Positions 31,880-43,181 of a DNA stretch of 64,000 bases are shown here, one piece after another. The stretch is from Dermacentor variabilis (Eukaryota; Arthropoda; Arachnida; Ixodida; Ixodidae): contig NW_027460291.1 of assembly GCF_050947875.1 (NCBI RefSeq), positions 28,023,589 through 28,087,588 on the forward strand. The letters run 5' to 3'. Position numbers and translations under genes: made by a program. Position 1 is the first letter of the stretch; each line of letters starts with the position of its first letter. A model generated the notes under the pieces. That model made no database searches and was not told the DNA's origin. It was given only the letters and a program-made list of their open reading frames with translations.

Positions 31880-33424
31880 CCCTTAATTACTCATTTAATG
31901 ACAGTTTCATTTGCACCAGTGGCAATGTGTTTGATTGGAGGCTACCAATGGCATAGTAGAAAATGTGAATAGTATTCACTTGTGCTTGAAGCCTACCAGT
32001 ACTTAGTGGTCATCATTGAATCACTCTGACGTTTCGCTTCAAATCCGTGATGACGTTGAATGTGAATATCTATGAAGCTTTAAGCAAGCATAATTACTGA
32101 TAATCACTGGGGACATTGCCCTTCAATGTAGCAATACAGTGTGTTTTAGTTTATCATTGACAGAATTTTTCAAAATCAGCCATGGCATTTAGCAAAATTC
32201 TATTTCTTGAGCTAGATTACTCTCAGAGGCAGACATTATTTGCACAAGAAATTGAAGTGAATATTTGACTAATTAACAAATTTTTGCTAAATAACTTTTT
32301 AAAGAATTACTTTGTGGCATAAGTTAAAACTTATGAATTGTAGCCCTAGACATCTAAAGTCACCTCCACTTAGAATGAATTCTGAAGATGACACCAGTTT
32401 TGAGATAAGCATTCCCAAAGTTTGCGATGAAATGCATTGATTGGTGTTCCAGTAATGTCTTAGCTTCAATGCGTAAGAAGGCATCTTGGTAAACAAAGTT
32501 AGTGGAACAACATTTTTGCCATGAGTTGGACTGCGCTCACAACTGGTGCTTGTTTCAGAATTCATTTCAAGTGGATGTGCCTTGTGAATTCACTGGCTTC
32601 TATATGTGCATTGCGATAAGTGCACCAGAGTAATTTGTTAAAAAGTTTATTAGGGAAATTTAGTCAATTATGCGTATTGATTTTCAATCTGTGTAATGTC
32701 TGCCTCTTTGAGTAATGCACCTCAATGAGTAGATTTGTGCTATATGCCATGTCGATTTTTAAAAGTTCTGTTAACATTGCAATAAAGCACCCGGTACAAC
32801 CAGCTGAAAGCTCATTTATTGAGATTTTGATTGCTATGCCTGCGTGGTGTATTTATGGCTGCTGGTGCCATATTTCTTACTCCTAATTACTGTTGCTTCA
32901 AGTATATCACTTGCTAATTAGTGCACAATTATTTTCACAATTATCTGCTCGCGTGTGCCGGTGAGGCTCGACTTGCTTATGTTAAGCACGATAGTACATA
33001 CTGGAAACATCAGTTATGCCTCACACCCAGTGTTTTGTATTTTCCCTCCATGTAAATGCTGTTGTGACTTGAGATTTGAACATGCCTTGTCGTTTTTTAA
33101 TCCCATCGCTGTGAGTAGCCAAGAATTCCAGATGTCATCAATTTTCTTAAAGGGGCCGAGAAACACTTTTTGACTACAGTAAAAAAATGTTGCGGATCAG
33201 TCGTAGAGGCAACTATGAACATGTGAGCCAAATAATAGTAAACTGCATGCAGCAGGGAACTTACTACCTACTATCACACACAGCAAAAAATTGCTTACTC
33301 ACTTCCGCAATGTCGTCATGCAGTGTCATGGAAAGCAACTGACTCACTAACACCAAGGGCTGATTTTGTCATTGCAATAGTATTCTCAGTAATGTGTAAT
33401 TGCTGTACTCAAGCATTATTGTGT
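31880..33424. other. AT-rich spacer, nothing definite
   Basis: Only short ORFs without motifs. Near 33151 a 'ttaaaggggccgagaaac' segment resembles a dispersed tick repeat, but its limits are not visible. Confidence 0.4.
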
Positions 33425-35260
33425 AATAAAAAAGACACGGACGTAAGAGAAGAACACACACCAAGCGCAAACTTTCAACTAAATTTATTGTGCCACTGAA
33501 TTGGTTTATATATGTGAAAAAGTATAGACTGCACATGCACTTACATGAAGAAAACGAACTGCGCATGCATGTAACATAATTATGAGCCATGTGATGCCGC
33601 CTCCAAGAAACTTACTGTATTTACTCGATTGTAACGCACCCTCGATTGTAACGTGCACCCGTTTTCCATGACCAAAGAAAAGAGGGAAAAAAAAAGCGCC
33701 CTCGATTGTAACATGTACCCATTTGCCATGACCTCAAAAAAAAAGTCCTTTACAGTACCGCGCACCTCATTCTTTCATACAGAAATACAACTTTCTGTCA
33801 TTTGGAAAAAACAAAGATTTACTCCCAATGCACTAAAGTTACGATGAATAAAAAAGCCGCAGTTTTGCTTGAAAGGCGAAGCATCAATTATGATAGCAAA
33901 TTAGTAGACAGCTATATGAAGAGTAAGGATAGCAGTTTTGCATCCTTACTTTGCACCCCGTTTTGGATAGCAAAAGTAAGGAAGGATTACCAAAGCACAC
34001 ATACTTCAGGCAGACTCGAAGTGCGTATGAGGTGGCAATTTTTGAAATGCTAATGGCTATATGGTAACACAGAATTAGGGTCACACTCGATTCTAACGCG
34101 CACGCAATCTTGAGACCTGTTTTATTGGAAGAAAAGTTCATGTTAGGTTTGAGTAAATACGGTAGTTCTTAATACGCTAGTTCTAAGCTCCTTAACATCG
34201 ATAGAAAATGCCTGATGGCCACGGTCGGAATGTAATTTCAAAAAATCAACCGCAGTGTCTGAGCTCTTAACAAGGAAAGGGTCGCTGACAGGCAGAAGGC
34301 CCAACATATGTTGTAAAAATACCCCAACGCTTTTGCCAAGTATCAATTTCTGACACAACCGTAATGGGACACCGGTCTTTTGCGTTTTGGCACTAAAGAA
34401 AACTTGTAGATGATTTCGCTTACTGCTTTCAAAGGCCTTGTTTAATTTTTGTAGATTAAGTCTGTTGCACATGCGCTTTGCCACCGCCTTTACCTTAGCC
34501 AGCAACAGCTCCCTATGACAGTTAAACGTGGCACTGATGTCTTCTGGAGCGTTGAAGGTAAAGTCCTCAGCAGGTAATACAGCAAAACCCTGCTTTATCG
34601 GCTGGAATCACACACAGTGAATTGTCTACGAGTGAAGAGGCCACCGATTCACCGATATCGTCGCCTTCGGTTGTGTGCACCTTTGTAGTACATCGATACC
34701 TTCCAATATGATGTGGCCTACCTCGTGATCTGGGACAAGCCTTGAGACATCTGGAATGTAGGACTGAAGTTCTCTGGGGAGCCCTTTGGTTTGGACAGCA
34801 AACTTCGGCCCGAGAGATAGGACCTCTAGAATCTTTTCAAGTAAAGCAACAGACTCTTGAACATGGATGAGGTTCTCCTTTTGTCTACGCATGAAGATCG
34901 CTCCTCCAGACTTGGTTTCCCTGTTCGGAGGCTTTCTTCCTTCAGCACGACACTCCACCAGAGTTTGCAGGATCCTACAGTCCGAGTGGAACCACCAGGC
35001 GCGACTTTACAGGCAGCACCTTTCAGTACAACTTCAGAGCGGTGCAGGGAATCTCACAGCTAATTGTCTGCATCACGAGTACTTTCGGATGCAGGACCAG
35101 ACGACTGAATACCTATGGCAGCAACTACTATGTAGACTCCGAAAACAACAGCCACAGAAGCGGTCGGCTCCGCAGAACCTCAGAAACGGTTTGGTCTGGC
35201 TGTTACGTCAAGGTGATGTCACTCGGAGAAAGAGTGGAATGTCATGGCGCGAGGGAGACC
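33425..35260 (-). mobile_element. Penelope-like element (family A), internally deleted, minus strand
   Basis: The minus strand from about 35260 to 34165 holds the N-terminal part of a Penelope-like protein. Recognisable blocks are GPKFAVQTKGLPREL with ILEGIDVLQRC (34958-34626) and LAKVKAVAKRMCNRL, VPLRLCQKLI and FSIDVKEL (34505 onwards), the last being the first catalytic block of the RT. There the frame is cut by the MITE at 33613-34164. Beyond the MITE only a 3' UTR-like sequence remains (33612-33425), with AATAAATTTAGTTG and a 'cttacgtccgtgtc' end. The RT core and GIY-YIG domain are missing. Region 35260-34970 has no clean frame. Confidence 0.6.
33613..34164. mobile_element. 552-bp MITE with pogo-like termini
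   Basis: TA at both ends (33613-33614 and 34163-34164). The terminal repeats are CTGTATTTACTCGATTG and the complement of CCGTATTTACTCAAACC. Subterminal direct repeats of 'ctcgattgtaacgygc' occur at 33626, 33642 and 33692, with a similar 'ctcgattctaacgcgc' at 34085. It lies inside the Penelope-like remnant and is the short relative of 22197-23789. Confidence 0.82.
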
Positions 35261-35464
35261 AATGACCCTGCAGTGTTCCGTCACAAGGTCACGTCATCAT
35301 TTTTGTTTGTACTTTGAGGACGATATAATAACTGAAGGATGTTGCTAGTTCGGTAAAAAAATATTGGTTTGTATAAAAAACTTGCACATTTAATTTCCAC
35401 TAATAACTTAGCTTCCGACATAGACAGCTAGTGCTTTAATTTTATCTGCATTGCTTTATTTATT

Positions 35465-35930
35465 TCTTGTCGCTAGGTCGTGCGCCATACGTTAAGCAAT
35501 CAAAGAAGTTCTTGGTGTGTAGGCCGTGGCTCTAATAGGATTTCGTTTAGCCGTGGCTGAGCTTCTTAGGGTGGACGATTGCGATGAGAGTTCCGTCCAG
35601 GCATCCCACAACTTCGAGAATCTTGCCGCGGTCAAGGAAACGTTCTTGACTGCGGCTTTCTCCTGCAGCGTGGAGAGAGATCTCACACCCTTTTTTCATT
35701 TCCCTCAACCTTAATGACCCTAGCGACGGCGGTAATGATGCGACTGACCGATGCTTGCGATAACCCAATAGCTTCTACATTCCAGACGCAGTGCTGAAAA
35801 CAATCCTCAGTAAAAGAAAAAAAAAAGAAGGAGAAACGTAGCGCGCAGAACACTTGTGTCGCAGTGTCAACGCTACTAAATCTTGTGGTCCGCGATATTC
35901 TAGCTCTTCGCAAATCTATCGCATTCTGTT
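35465..35930 (-). pseudogene. PIF/Harbinger transposase (HARBI1-like) fragment
   Basis: On the minus strand, with frame changes, the blocks VFCALRFSFF, IGLSQASVSRIITAVARVI, RFLDRGKILEVVGCLDGTLIAI and, at the end, YTPRTSLIA appear in the order seen in Harbinger nucleases. The GCLDGTLI block holds the first catalytic Asp of the DDE domain. The later catalytic blocks and the MADF/Myb partner gene were not found, and at least two frameshifts are needed. Termini were not identified. Confidence 0.7.
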
Positions 35931-35939
35931 TTTGGGGTG

Positions 35940-36720
35940 CCTAAACTGCCTTCGCAACTCGCCTTCGCTCATGTACGTCATGTCGCTGTCTTAGGCCAAT
36001 GCTCGCCAGCAACACAACCAAATAAGCCACTATCGGCATCCCTCTCATCGTGCCGGCCAGCGCGAGACTTGCGGACGGCCATGGTTGCCTTAGCAACCAT
36101 CAAGATCATGCTCGCCACCGCGCACGACCCTCAAGTGAGCCACTTCTCCACGGTTCCTCTCGTAGCAGACGCCGGGTCCCTTTCCAGATCATTGACAACC
36201 TGTGTGATGACAACAAAATTTGTTGTCATGCCCACCAGGGATGATGACAATGAAGTGCCGATCAATGGCGTTCGTGAGAGTGAACTGGTTCCAAAGCGAA
36301 CCGTTACAGAATACGAGAATACGGCCCCTGATTGGTTAATGGGAAATCACTATAGTGAAGAATACCTGTGCATGCAATACTGCATGCACAGTGGCTATGA
36401 GGGGTAATAATAAATTGGTAAGCGGGCATGAGAAATAGGTAGATAGGCTATTGGTTTTTGGGCAGGGAAAGGAAGGAATGCTATGGGTATTTGGAACCCA
36501 TTTAAAAAGGTTTGGTGTCTGAATTCTTCCTTGTCCAGGTTATACACCATTCAGCATGGGATGTGGCACACATTTTTGATCTAACTGAAGTTTAATGATG
36601 CTAAAATTGCAGAGCAAATACTGTGAAATGTTTCAGAGCTTCCAATAGTATCTACGACTCGTTACCAATGACACCCTTATGTGCAGGGACATGAAATAAG
36701 GTTATATCAGGGGGGGGGGG
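35940..36720. other. Spacer, nothing recognised
   Basis: A short palindrome GGTTGCCTTAGCAACC lies near 36083 and a G-run at 36711-36723. The ORF 35937-36407 shows no domain. Confidence 0.4.
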
Positions 36721-36729
36721 GGGACACTC

Positions 36730-37160
36730 CGTATACATCCCATTGGCCGTTTTCGAGCAGACTCTCTTTCGACGCTAGCGCCAAGGTCCCCTTCAGTTAC
36801 GCCCCTAACCAATGGGCGACGCATTAAGCAAAATGGCGGCGCACATGATTGTTTACGTTGTCATGGCAACAGCAACAGCAGCCGCGCGGCACCTCCTCTC
36901 CCAAACACTTTTCTTTCCTTTTTGTTTTTATTATGCCGACCCGCTCCACTCCCTTTCCCCCATGCCACGCGCGCCGCTCACTTTTTTTTTGTTTTTACCC
37001 GTAAGCGGCGCGTTTTTTCTTTTTTATATCGCGCTTGTTACCGCGCGCCAGCTCGCAAGCAATGCGCGCGCTACGCCGCGCATTGGCATTGCTTGCGAGC
37101 TGGCGCGTGGTGCGCCGTGGGCTATGCGTTGGCACGCACGCAGTCTTGCCCATACTTATA
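36730..37160. promoter_or_regulatory. GC-rich, promoter-like patch with YY1-type and CCAAT motifs
   Basis: CpG content is much higher than in the surroundings. A CCAATGGG (CCAAT-box type) occurs near 36809 and AAAATGGCGGC (YY1-type) near 36829. The 22-bp inverted repeat at 37044-37107 sits at its downstream end. No exon could be defined on either strand, so promoter function is a guess from composition. Confidence 0.35.
37044..37107. repeat. Perfect 22-bp inverted repeat with 20-nt loop
   Basis: Positions 37044-37065 and 37086-37107 are exact reverse complements (22 of 22). The arms are GC-rich, and the loop is also GC-rich and self-complementary in part. Such a hairpin would be very stable in RNA or extruded DNA. 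Confidence 0.9.
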
Positions 37161-37889
37161 CCAGCATGTGCCGGGACATAAAAAAAATTCCACTTTCAAC
37201 ACAACAGATGTTTAGTCTCGCTTTATTGACTTCGTTTCCGAAAAGAGATTTTTCTTACAACGTGGTGTGATACACGCTCAAAAAATGAGCAAAAGTGAGA
37301 GGTGCATGACATATACAAGAGTATACTAAAGACAAGAGTTCACAGATGGTGAAATAACAAAAGAAAGTGCTAGAAAACGCGAAGGCCATTTCATGTACAC
37401 ACATATAAAACAAGATTTTTATATAACGTCCTCAAGACCTAAATGTAGACGAGCTCCTGATATGTGCACTAAGATATTGCACAAAATTGGACGACGTGTA
37501 TGACATAGTCATGACAACTATAAAAAGGGAAAACTCACTAGTAATGGCAAAAACAATGACACGCAAAATACCTGAAAGATAGAATAAAATGCTAACATTG
37601 TTTGATTGAGAGCCATACCAAAAGAAAGCTTACTTATAAATCTGCACGAAAGTATATGAAATGCTTGACATGTTCATTACTGCTGAACAAATTGAAAAAA
37701 ACATGGCAGAAAAAATAACATTGTACTAAAAACTGAAACACACATTATCACATTATTTTGCACTTGGCCACAACTTGAGTAACGGTGGCAAGGGAACAGA
37801 AGATAGTCGGCTTTTGCAGCAGCACATAGAAAACATTCGCAGAAAGGCTTATTCCTCAATCAAAGACCAGGTAAAACGGGCCAACACGA
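37161..37889. other. Spacer
   Basis: On the minus strand an AATAAA lies near 37220, but no transcript can be tied to it with confidence. No other content was recognised. Confidence 0.35.
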
Positions 37890-38400
37890 CTTTTCTTTCT
37901 ACCCGAATGCAATGCTTAGCAATAAAATTACGTCACTTAAGGCACTAAGTCGTACCTACTGGGCTCTCCCTTGTATAATAAACACGCACTGCAAAAATCT
38001 GCATGTAGGACACTTGCAATGCTCATGCTTTCCAGAGGAAAAAAAAGCGTATCATGCCTACACATGAAGGTTGTTCGCGCGGTTTTCCCATGGGGGCTTA
38101 CTGAGATATTACACAAACACTAACAGTAATTTTTCAGTTGTTAGTCGGTTTGTAGAACGTGATACACAGAAAAAGCACTGAGGGCGGTATGGAAAGCTGG
38201 GCAAGTTACTGAAGTTGCAGAATGAGACTTGGCACAGAAAAACACAAGTCACAGACCAGGTGACAATGAGGAGGAACATCTATTTGTCAGCTTTCTCTAC
38301 CGGGAAGAGGCAAGTGTAGCACAATCAAGGCGCAACGACGTCCGGAGCCTCACGGAGTACACAAATGGACAGGGCTGTATTTGTGTACATGCGCCTTCTG
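37890..38400 (-). repeat. 0.5-kb repeat, copy 1
   Basis: Its reverse complement matches 55078-55563 along its whole length at roughly 85 percent by eye, with small gaps. A short frame at 38400-38325 (minus) ends at the same stop as in copy 2, with the shared residues NTALSxCVLxExPDVVAP. It begins 25 nt after the splice donor of the THAP exon. It may be a terminal exon with 3' UTR or a dispersed repeat. Confidence 0.75.
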
Positions 38401-38424
38401 ATGTCCTTGGGTCTGAGCGCTCAC

Positions 38425-38531
38425 CTGTTGTCTTTAGGCACCCGGAACAACCTTGCAGGGCTTGTTTTTGAGGTATTTGTGCACCACTGCACGATGCACG
38501 AGCGGTACGAGTCGTGAAACGGGTGAAACAT
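38425..38531 (-). CDS. Putative first coding exon of a THAP-domain protein
   Basis: The minus-strand ATG at 38531-38529 opens a 35-codon frame. It reads SYRSCIVQWCTNTSK in its first half and ARLFRVPKDN at its end, then AACAG followed by GTGAGC, a good 5' splice site after 38425. The N-terminal C-x4-C, the following Asn and the F-x-V-P-K-D block are the start of a C2CH THAP zinc finger, a DNA-binding fold of host regulators and P-element-derived proteins. The second half of the domain (Trp, then C-x2-H) must lie in a later exon, which I did not find. Read without splicing, the frame ends at once (AGG TGA). The region upstream is GC-rich. It could be a live gene or an orphaned exon. Confidence 0.55.
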
Positions 38532-38599
38532 CGCGGAGCACAAGCACACAGCTACCGAGGACCACAGAACTGACGAAACTAGCCACGTCGGTCAACGCA

Positions 38600-38890
38600 C
38601 AGCAGCGCACGCATCTCGATGACAGTAGATAACAAAAATAAAGCGTTACGTAGCGGACTAAGCAGCAGCCGGGCCGGCGGGTATGGCACGGCGGCGCGGG
38701 CGCGTAGACAGTCGAAGGTGAGGGAGTTGAGAGGGTATTACGATAGAGGGCGTAGAGAGAGGAGTTGAGCGTGGGGAAGGGCTTGGCCACCTGGATCGGC
38801 GCGCGTGCGCGCGACGATCTACGAGGCCGTGCAAGGGAAACGGATTTTTGCGTCGCCCATTACAGAGATGGCGCCAATTTCCTGTGCCAC
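38600..38890 (-). promoter_or_regulatory. GC-rich leader or promoter of the THAP exon
   Basis: Strongly GC/CpG-rich sequence directly upstream (minus strand) of the THAP ATG, with GATGGCGCC near 38869 and alternating CGCG tracts near 38800-38815. Placement and composition suggest a promoter and 5' UTR. No TATA box was seen. Confidence 0.35.
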
Positions 38891-38964
38891 CGGAACCAGG
38901 GAGTGTCCCCCCCCTGGTTATATGTCTCATAGGTGTTACAGATAAAAGAAGTTCAGACATTCAG

Positions 38965-39063
38965 GAACCCCAGGTGGTCAAAACTTCCAGAGTCCCCCAC
39001 TATGGCGTGTGCTTCATCATCAGATCGTGGTTTTGGCATGTAAAACCCCATAATTTAATTTTC
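38965..39063 (+). mobile_element. Ruka-like SINE, 3' fragment
   Basis: It contains the body and tail blocks 'aaccccaggtggtcaaaac', 'agtcccccactatggcgtg' and 'aaaaccccataatttaattt', with no tRNA head. It abuts an RTE fragment. Confidence 0.7.
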
Positions 39064-39345
39064 TGTCCATTGGGGTCTGAGAATGTGGGCCGTATGCTAT
39101 CCTACCAATTTTTATTCTGTAAATTTCCTTCTCATAATCGGGTTCCCCTGTGAGTAATTTACCTAGGTAAACATATTCCTTTGCGTATGCTAGAGGCTGA
39201 CTGGCGATCCTAAACTCTTGTTTTCTTGCCATGCTATTGATCATTATCTTTGTTTTCTGCATATTAGTCTTTAACCGCACTCTTGCACTCTCTGTGTTAA
39301 GGTCCTCAATCATTTGTTGTAACTTGTCCCCAGTGTTGCTCTAAT
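39064..39345 (-). pseudogene. RTE fragment (part of RT C-terminus)
   Basis: The minus-strand frame 39313-39020 contains LKTNMQKTKIMINSMARKQ, EYVYLGKLLTGEPDYEKEI and IGRIAYGPHSQ. These are the same blocks as in the copies at 14054-17187 and 47745-49950. It is short and isolated. Confidence 0.8.
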
Positions 39346-39621
39346 GTTGAGTGACTCCATTCTGTGATTACTTGGAGAAGTGCTTCAGGGCCCTTTTAAT
39401 GATCTCATGCTGACATTTCTTCCCACTTATTTGCCCAAATTGCTATCCGCTTTTTCACCCTAACAAAAATAAATACAGCCTGCAAAAGTTGTCATTAGTT
39501 ACGTGGGAGGAAATCTACTTGTACCCTATATTTCCCTTTTATTTTGAAAAAAAATGAAGGCTATCAACTTCTAACCTTTTCTGAAGTTGTGATTGTCTTG
39601 AAATTTGGACCTTGTGTTTCG

Positions 39622-39797
39622 AATAAATTTACTGCTTTTTTGTTTAAGTTGATTGGCATTGGGATTAAATTGCCTGGTGCTTAAAATAAAATATGTGGCA
39701 CTTGGATTAAAATGACTGGCAGTTGGATTAATTTGCGTGGTGCTTGGATTGAATTGCTTGGCAGATGGTATAAATTGATGGGTACTTGGATTAAAGG
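39622..39797 (-). repeat. 21-bp minisatellite, about eight units, in coding phase
   Basis: On the minus strand the units translate as NPSTHQF, IPSAKQF, NPSTTQI, NPTASHF, NPSATYF, ILSTRQF, NPNANQL and KQKSSKF. The period is exactly seven codons throughout. Diverged relatives are at 8097-8190 and 9670-9800. Confidence 0.8.
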
Positions 39798-39799
39798 AC

Positions 39800-42700
39800 C
39801 ATAACACAGTCGTGCGACTATATTCTCAGTTTAACATTGTAACTGAAAGTAAGTGGCCCAATATGTTATATATGTCCAAAAAAAAAAAACTTAGCTATGA
39901 GCACATACCTTATCTTGAATATTCTATTTGAAGTCCCTGCCTCTGAACACCTTCTACTGACTACCGACCACCACTTTGGCATGGACTATGTGATGTCAGA
40001 AAATGAGGGAATGTTGTGTTGTCTGCTTTCAAACAGTGTGAGCAGACCACATCGGACCTTTTGCTCTGGCACCCAACAGCGCAGCAGGAGCATCACCGTT
40101 GAGTTGTGCCCACAATACCTTCACTCACTCGATTAAAAGTAGCAGCAAACCACCGAGATGCACCTGCAAATACAAAATGACTCATGGTGGCGACAACATA
40201 TTTATGGCTCCTGCAATCACTTGCGGTGTGTGCAGCTTACCAAAACATGGCCTTCGAGATTCGCTTCTGTTACCCGAGGAAGCCGTTTCCGAGGGTGTCA
40301 GTTCATTTCGTCACTGCTCAGTGTTGCTAGACTGCTGTACAGTTCAACTGCAACGTAAACAAAAATTGAAATATAAATTTTCTACGGCATTGAATGTGCT
40401 TAAATTGTGCCAGCTTTCTGTGGGACGCATATGGCTTAACATGCAATGCAATATTCAAGCTTGAAAATTTGGTGTCAAGGCCCTTTTAAATTGAGTGAGA
40501 ACACCTGTAGATGCCAATTTCAGTTTTTCATAACATGCACACGAATTTCACCCTAAGCCAGCAAATCAGGTGAAACTAATTTTGGATGTTCTAAGCTGTT
40601 GCAAGGTAATTTATTAAATTCATTAATTAAATGTACTTATAAGTTTAATTGACATCTTCTTCCTCAGGTTAAAAATAACACTCGTACAAGAAGAGCTTAA
40701 ATGCTGCAGCTTAAACAGTGTGCATGTCACTTAGTGGCACTCTTTGCACTCTGAATTATAACCATCAGACGCTGTTACCCTGTTATGCCATAAATTTGTT
40801 GGAAATTGTACTTGTTAATTTGGTATCACAACCTTTTTTCTGTGCTGCAACACTCCTCTCTGGTTAGTTAGTTACTAGCTCTACTGGCAAGTCTCATATC
40901 ATTGACGGAATGCCATGGGGCTGTTGCTTTTGTTGGCAAACAGTGAGAAAAGGAAAGGCGTGCTTAATTTCAAGGCGCAACAATTTCTGCCTGTGGTACA
41001 ATAAAGGTGTACCCTAAACAATCTGTGAGCCTATTGGCAACCACCATAAACCTCCTGTGCCAGCAGCAATGCTGTAACGCACTGCCTTATGAGCAGAGGA
41101 AGTTTTTATATTACATGCTGCGATTTATCGCTTGTAAACTTTGCACTTATCTCGAGGTATGATGAGGTGCCCAGCTTCTGAGCCGATGGGCACTGGTGTG
41201 CTAGGACATGGTAGTATGTACGTGCACTTCTCTGCACATGGATGGCCACGGATGGTCTCTGGCTGGATGCATCGTGTTCATACAAGTGAAGAGCTGTTTT
41301 CTCATTCAAAATGTCATTTTCATGGGACACTTACTAGATGGTGTTTTTTTTACTAGATTATTTAATTCAGTGTCAAGCTAGAACAGCCATAATGCCTCTT
41401 GGTTTCCCATTTTACTGGTTGATACATACATGCACCTCTGTCAGCAAGAGTGAAAACGGGAGGGTACATATTTACCTGCCATGTAGTTTCTGAAATCACT
41501 GTGCTGTGTACAACAACTGTGATGGCTTTCATGCTTCTTTTTAACTTGCAGGTTGACCATCAAAACAGAGTGGGCAGGTGTCGTTGAGGAGCCCGAAGAC
41601 AGCCCTGTAAGCCGTGGTGCTTGGCTCAGTGTGGCCCAGCACCAGGAATGCCACTGTTCCAGCACCCACAGTTGTGCCCCAAGAAATTGTAGGGAGTGTG
41701 AAGACAATGTCCTTGCTGCTCCTAGTGCTTTGACCCATGACGTGACTGGGATGTTCACCAGAGCTGTTCGCCAGTTGCTGCTGTGAATATAGCACAGTTC
41801 TGTTGTTACTGTCACGGCCACTTCCTAGCCCATGTGCCTGCAAGCTCATCAGCTCCATCCATCCCAGGCTTGATGTGTGTGCAGTACAATTTAGCTAGCA
41901 CATGCGGCGACTGGCAGGTAGCCAGAGTGGTAGCAGCTATTATAAGCAATAGCACTGTTAAAACTGTTCACTGTGATGCCGGTGCCTGGAAAGTATTGCA
42001 TTAAAAACCAGCTACACTTTAAAAAACATCTGTTGCACACCAACAACAACACTGTATTGAAACCTTTCACTGCCGAGGTAACTCGGGGGACCCACCCTTG
42101 CACCACCCTGGTTTCTCTCTAGTACTATACTCATTTTGTGTTTTTAGTGTACTCCCTGCCTCTCCTGAAGCCATTTGTGCAAAAGAAGAACATTGCGTGC
42201 CTGTTGTGCTATCTATGGAGAGGTCATCTAAACACACAAAACTCTGAAGTGAAATTTCTGATAGCATGTGGAGCACGTCTTCGTGCTGTGAGGCTCTGTC
42301 TTGGCAAGTCAGGCATGGCAAGCCAGTGCGACGGGTCCCTCCACACTTGAGATAAAAAAAAAATTATGAACTGTTTATGAATTCTGTATTGGGAGAAAGT
42401 GATGGCAAAGTGCCAGCTTCTGTGTAACATAACATGTCCACTAAGTAAACATGCAATAAAAGCATGTCAGGGGCTGAGGAGCCATTGGGGGAAAAAAAAC
42501 AGCCAGCAAAAGGGGTAAAAGGACACAAAAGACAAACAATAAGTGTAGCTAAAGCAATAAAACATGTAGGGGGGGAGGGGCAGAGCAATAAGTTATGCTC
42601 CTAAACATGTTTCAACGTTTATGCTGTTCTCAGTAATAAGATAAGAGTGTTGACCAATGGTGACTGCTGCTATAGAGCCCTTTCTGATAGGAAGGAATAT

Positions 42701-43150
42701 AGGGTGTGACTCATGATCACATGATATGTAAGAGAATTCCGCGATTCCCATATTTCCTCAAGCATGAAAATAATTGTTAATACTGTGAGGCAAGGAAATG
42801 CGATCTCGATTTCGTTTAGCATCTTTGGGAAGTAGTCATGATAATAGATTGGGGGGAACGATTGCAGGTAATGGTAAATAGGAAATATCCCAAAAACATG
42901 CATTTGCAAATTGATTTACCATGAATTTTAATAAAAAAACTTATAGGCTATTAGATAACACAAGCTGTATTCTGTTGATGTATTAGTCTATTAGCGTACT
43001 GATCTTAGTATATTGGTGTATTAGTTTATCAGCCTATTGGTACATCCATCTTTCAGTGAATTGGCCTGAAAGCCAATTATTTGCAACATTGGCCCTTACG
43101 TTGGTACACTAGAAGATCTATACATTAATATGAAGGTCTGAGAAATTAGT
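39800..43150. other. 3.3-kb region without a supportable gene
   Basis: It contains short ORFs on both strands (for example 41441-41821 minus and 41553-41786 plus, which overlap) with no recognised motif. A 'caaggcccttttaa' segment near 40470 and 'cagggcccttttaa' near 39388 look like ends of a dispersed tick repeat. A polypyrimidine tract with 'aacttgcag' at about 41545-41552 could be a 3' splice site, but the following frame closes after 11 codons. Confidence 0.4.
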
Positions 43151-43181
43151 ACTATGGAAATCCACAAGGTGGAAGAAGCTT

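Noticed and set aside
30465..32110. Direct duplication flanking the 30.6-kb LINE as its target-site duplication
   Set aside because: The matching segments are too long, too diverged and not adjacent to the LINE ends.
36812..37270. 152-aa ORF in the GC-rich patch
   Set aside because: Composition-driven, no domain, and it spans the perfect palindrome and homopolymer runs.
38434..38790. 118-aa minus-strand ORF overlapping the THAP exon
   Set aside because: Different frame from the THAP reading; Cys/Val-rich translation of GC-rich leader.
41441..41858. Overlapping minus-strand ORFs of 126 and 105 aa
   Set aside because: No recognisable domain, opposite-strand ORF of similar length, no splice or poly(A) context.
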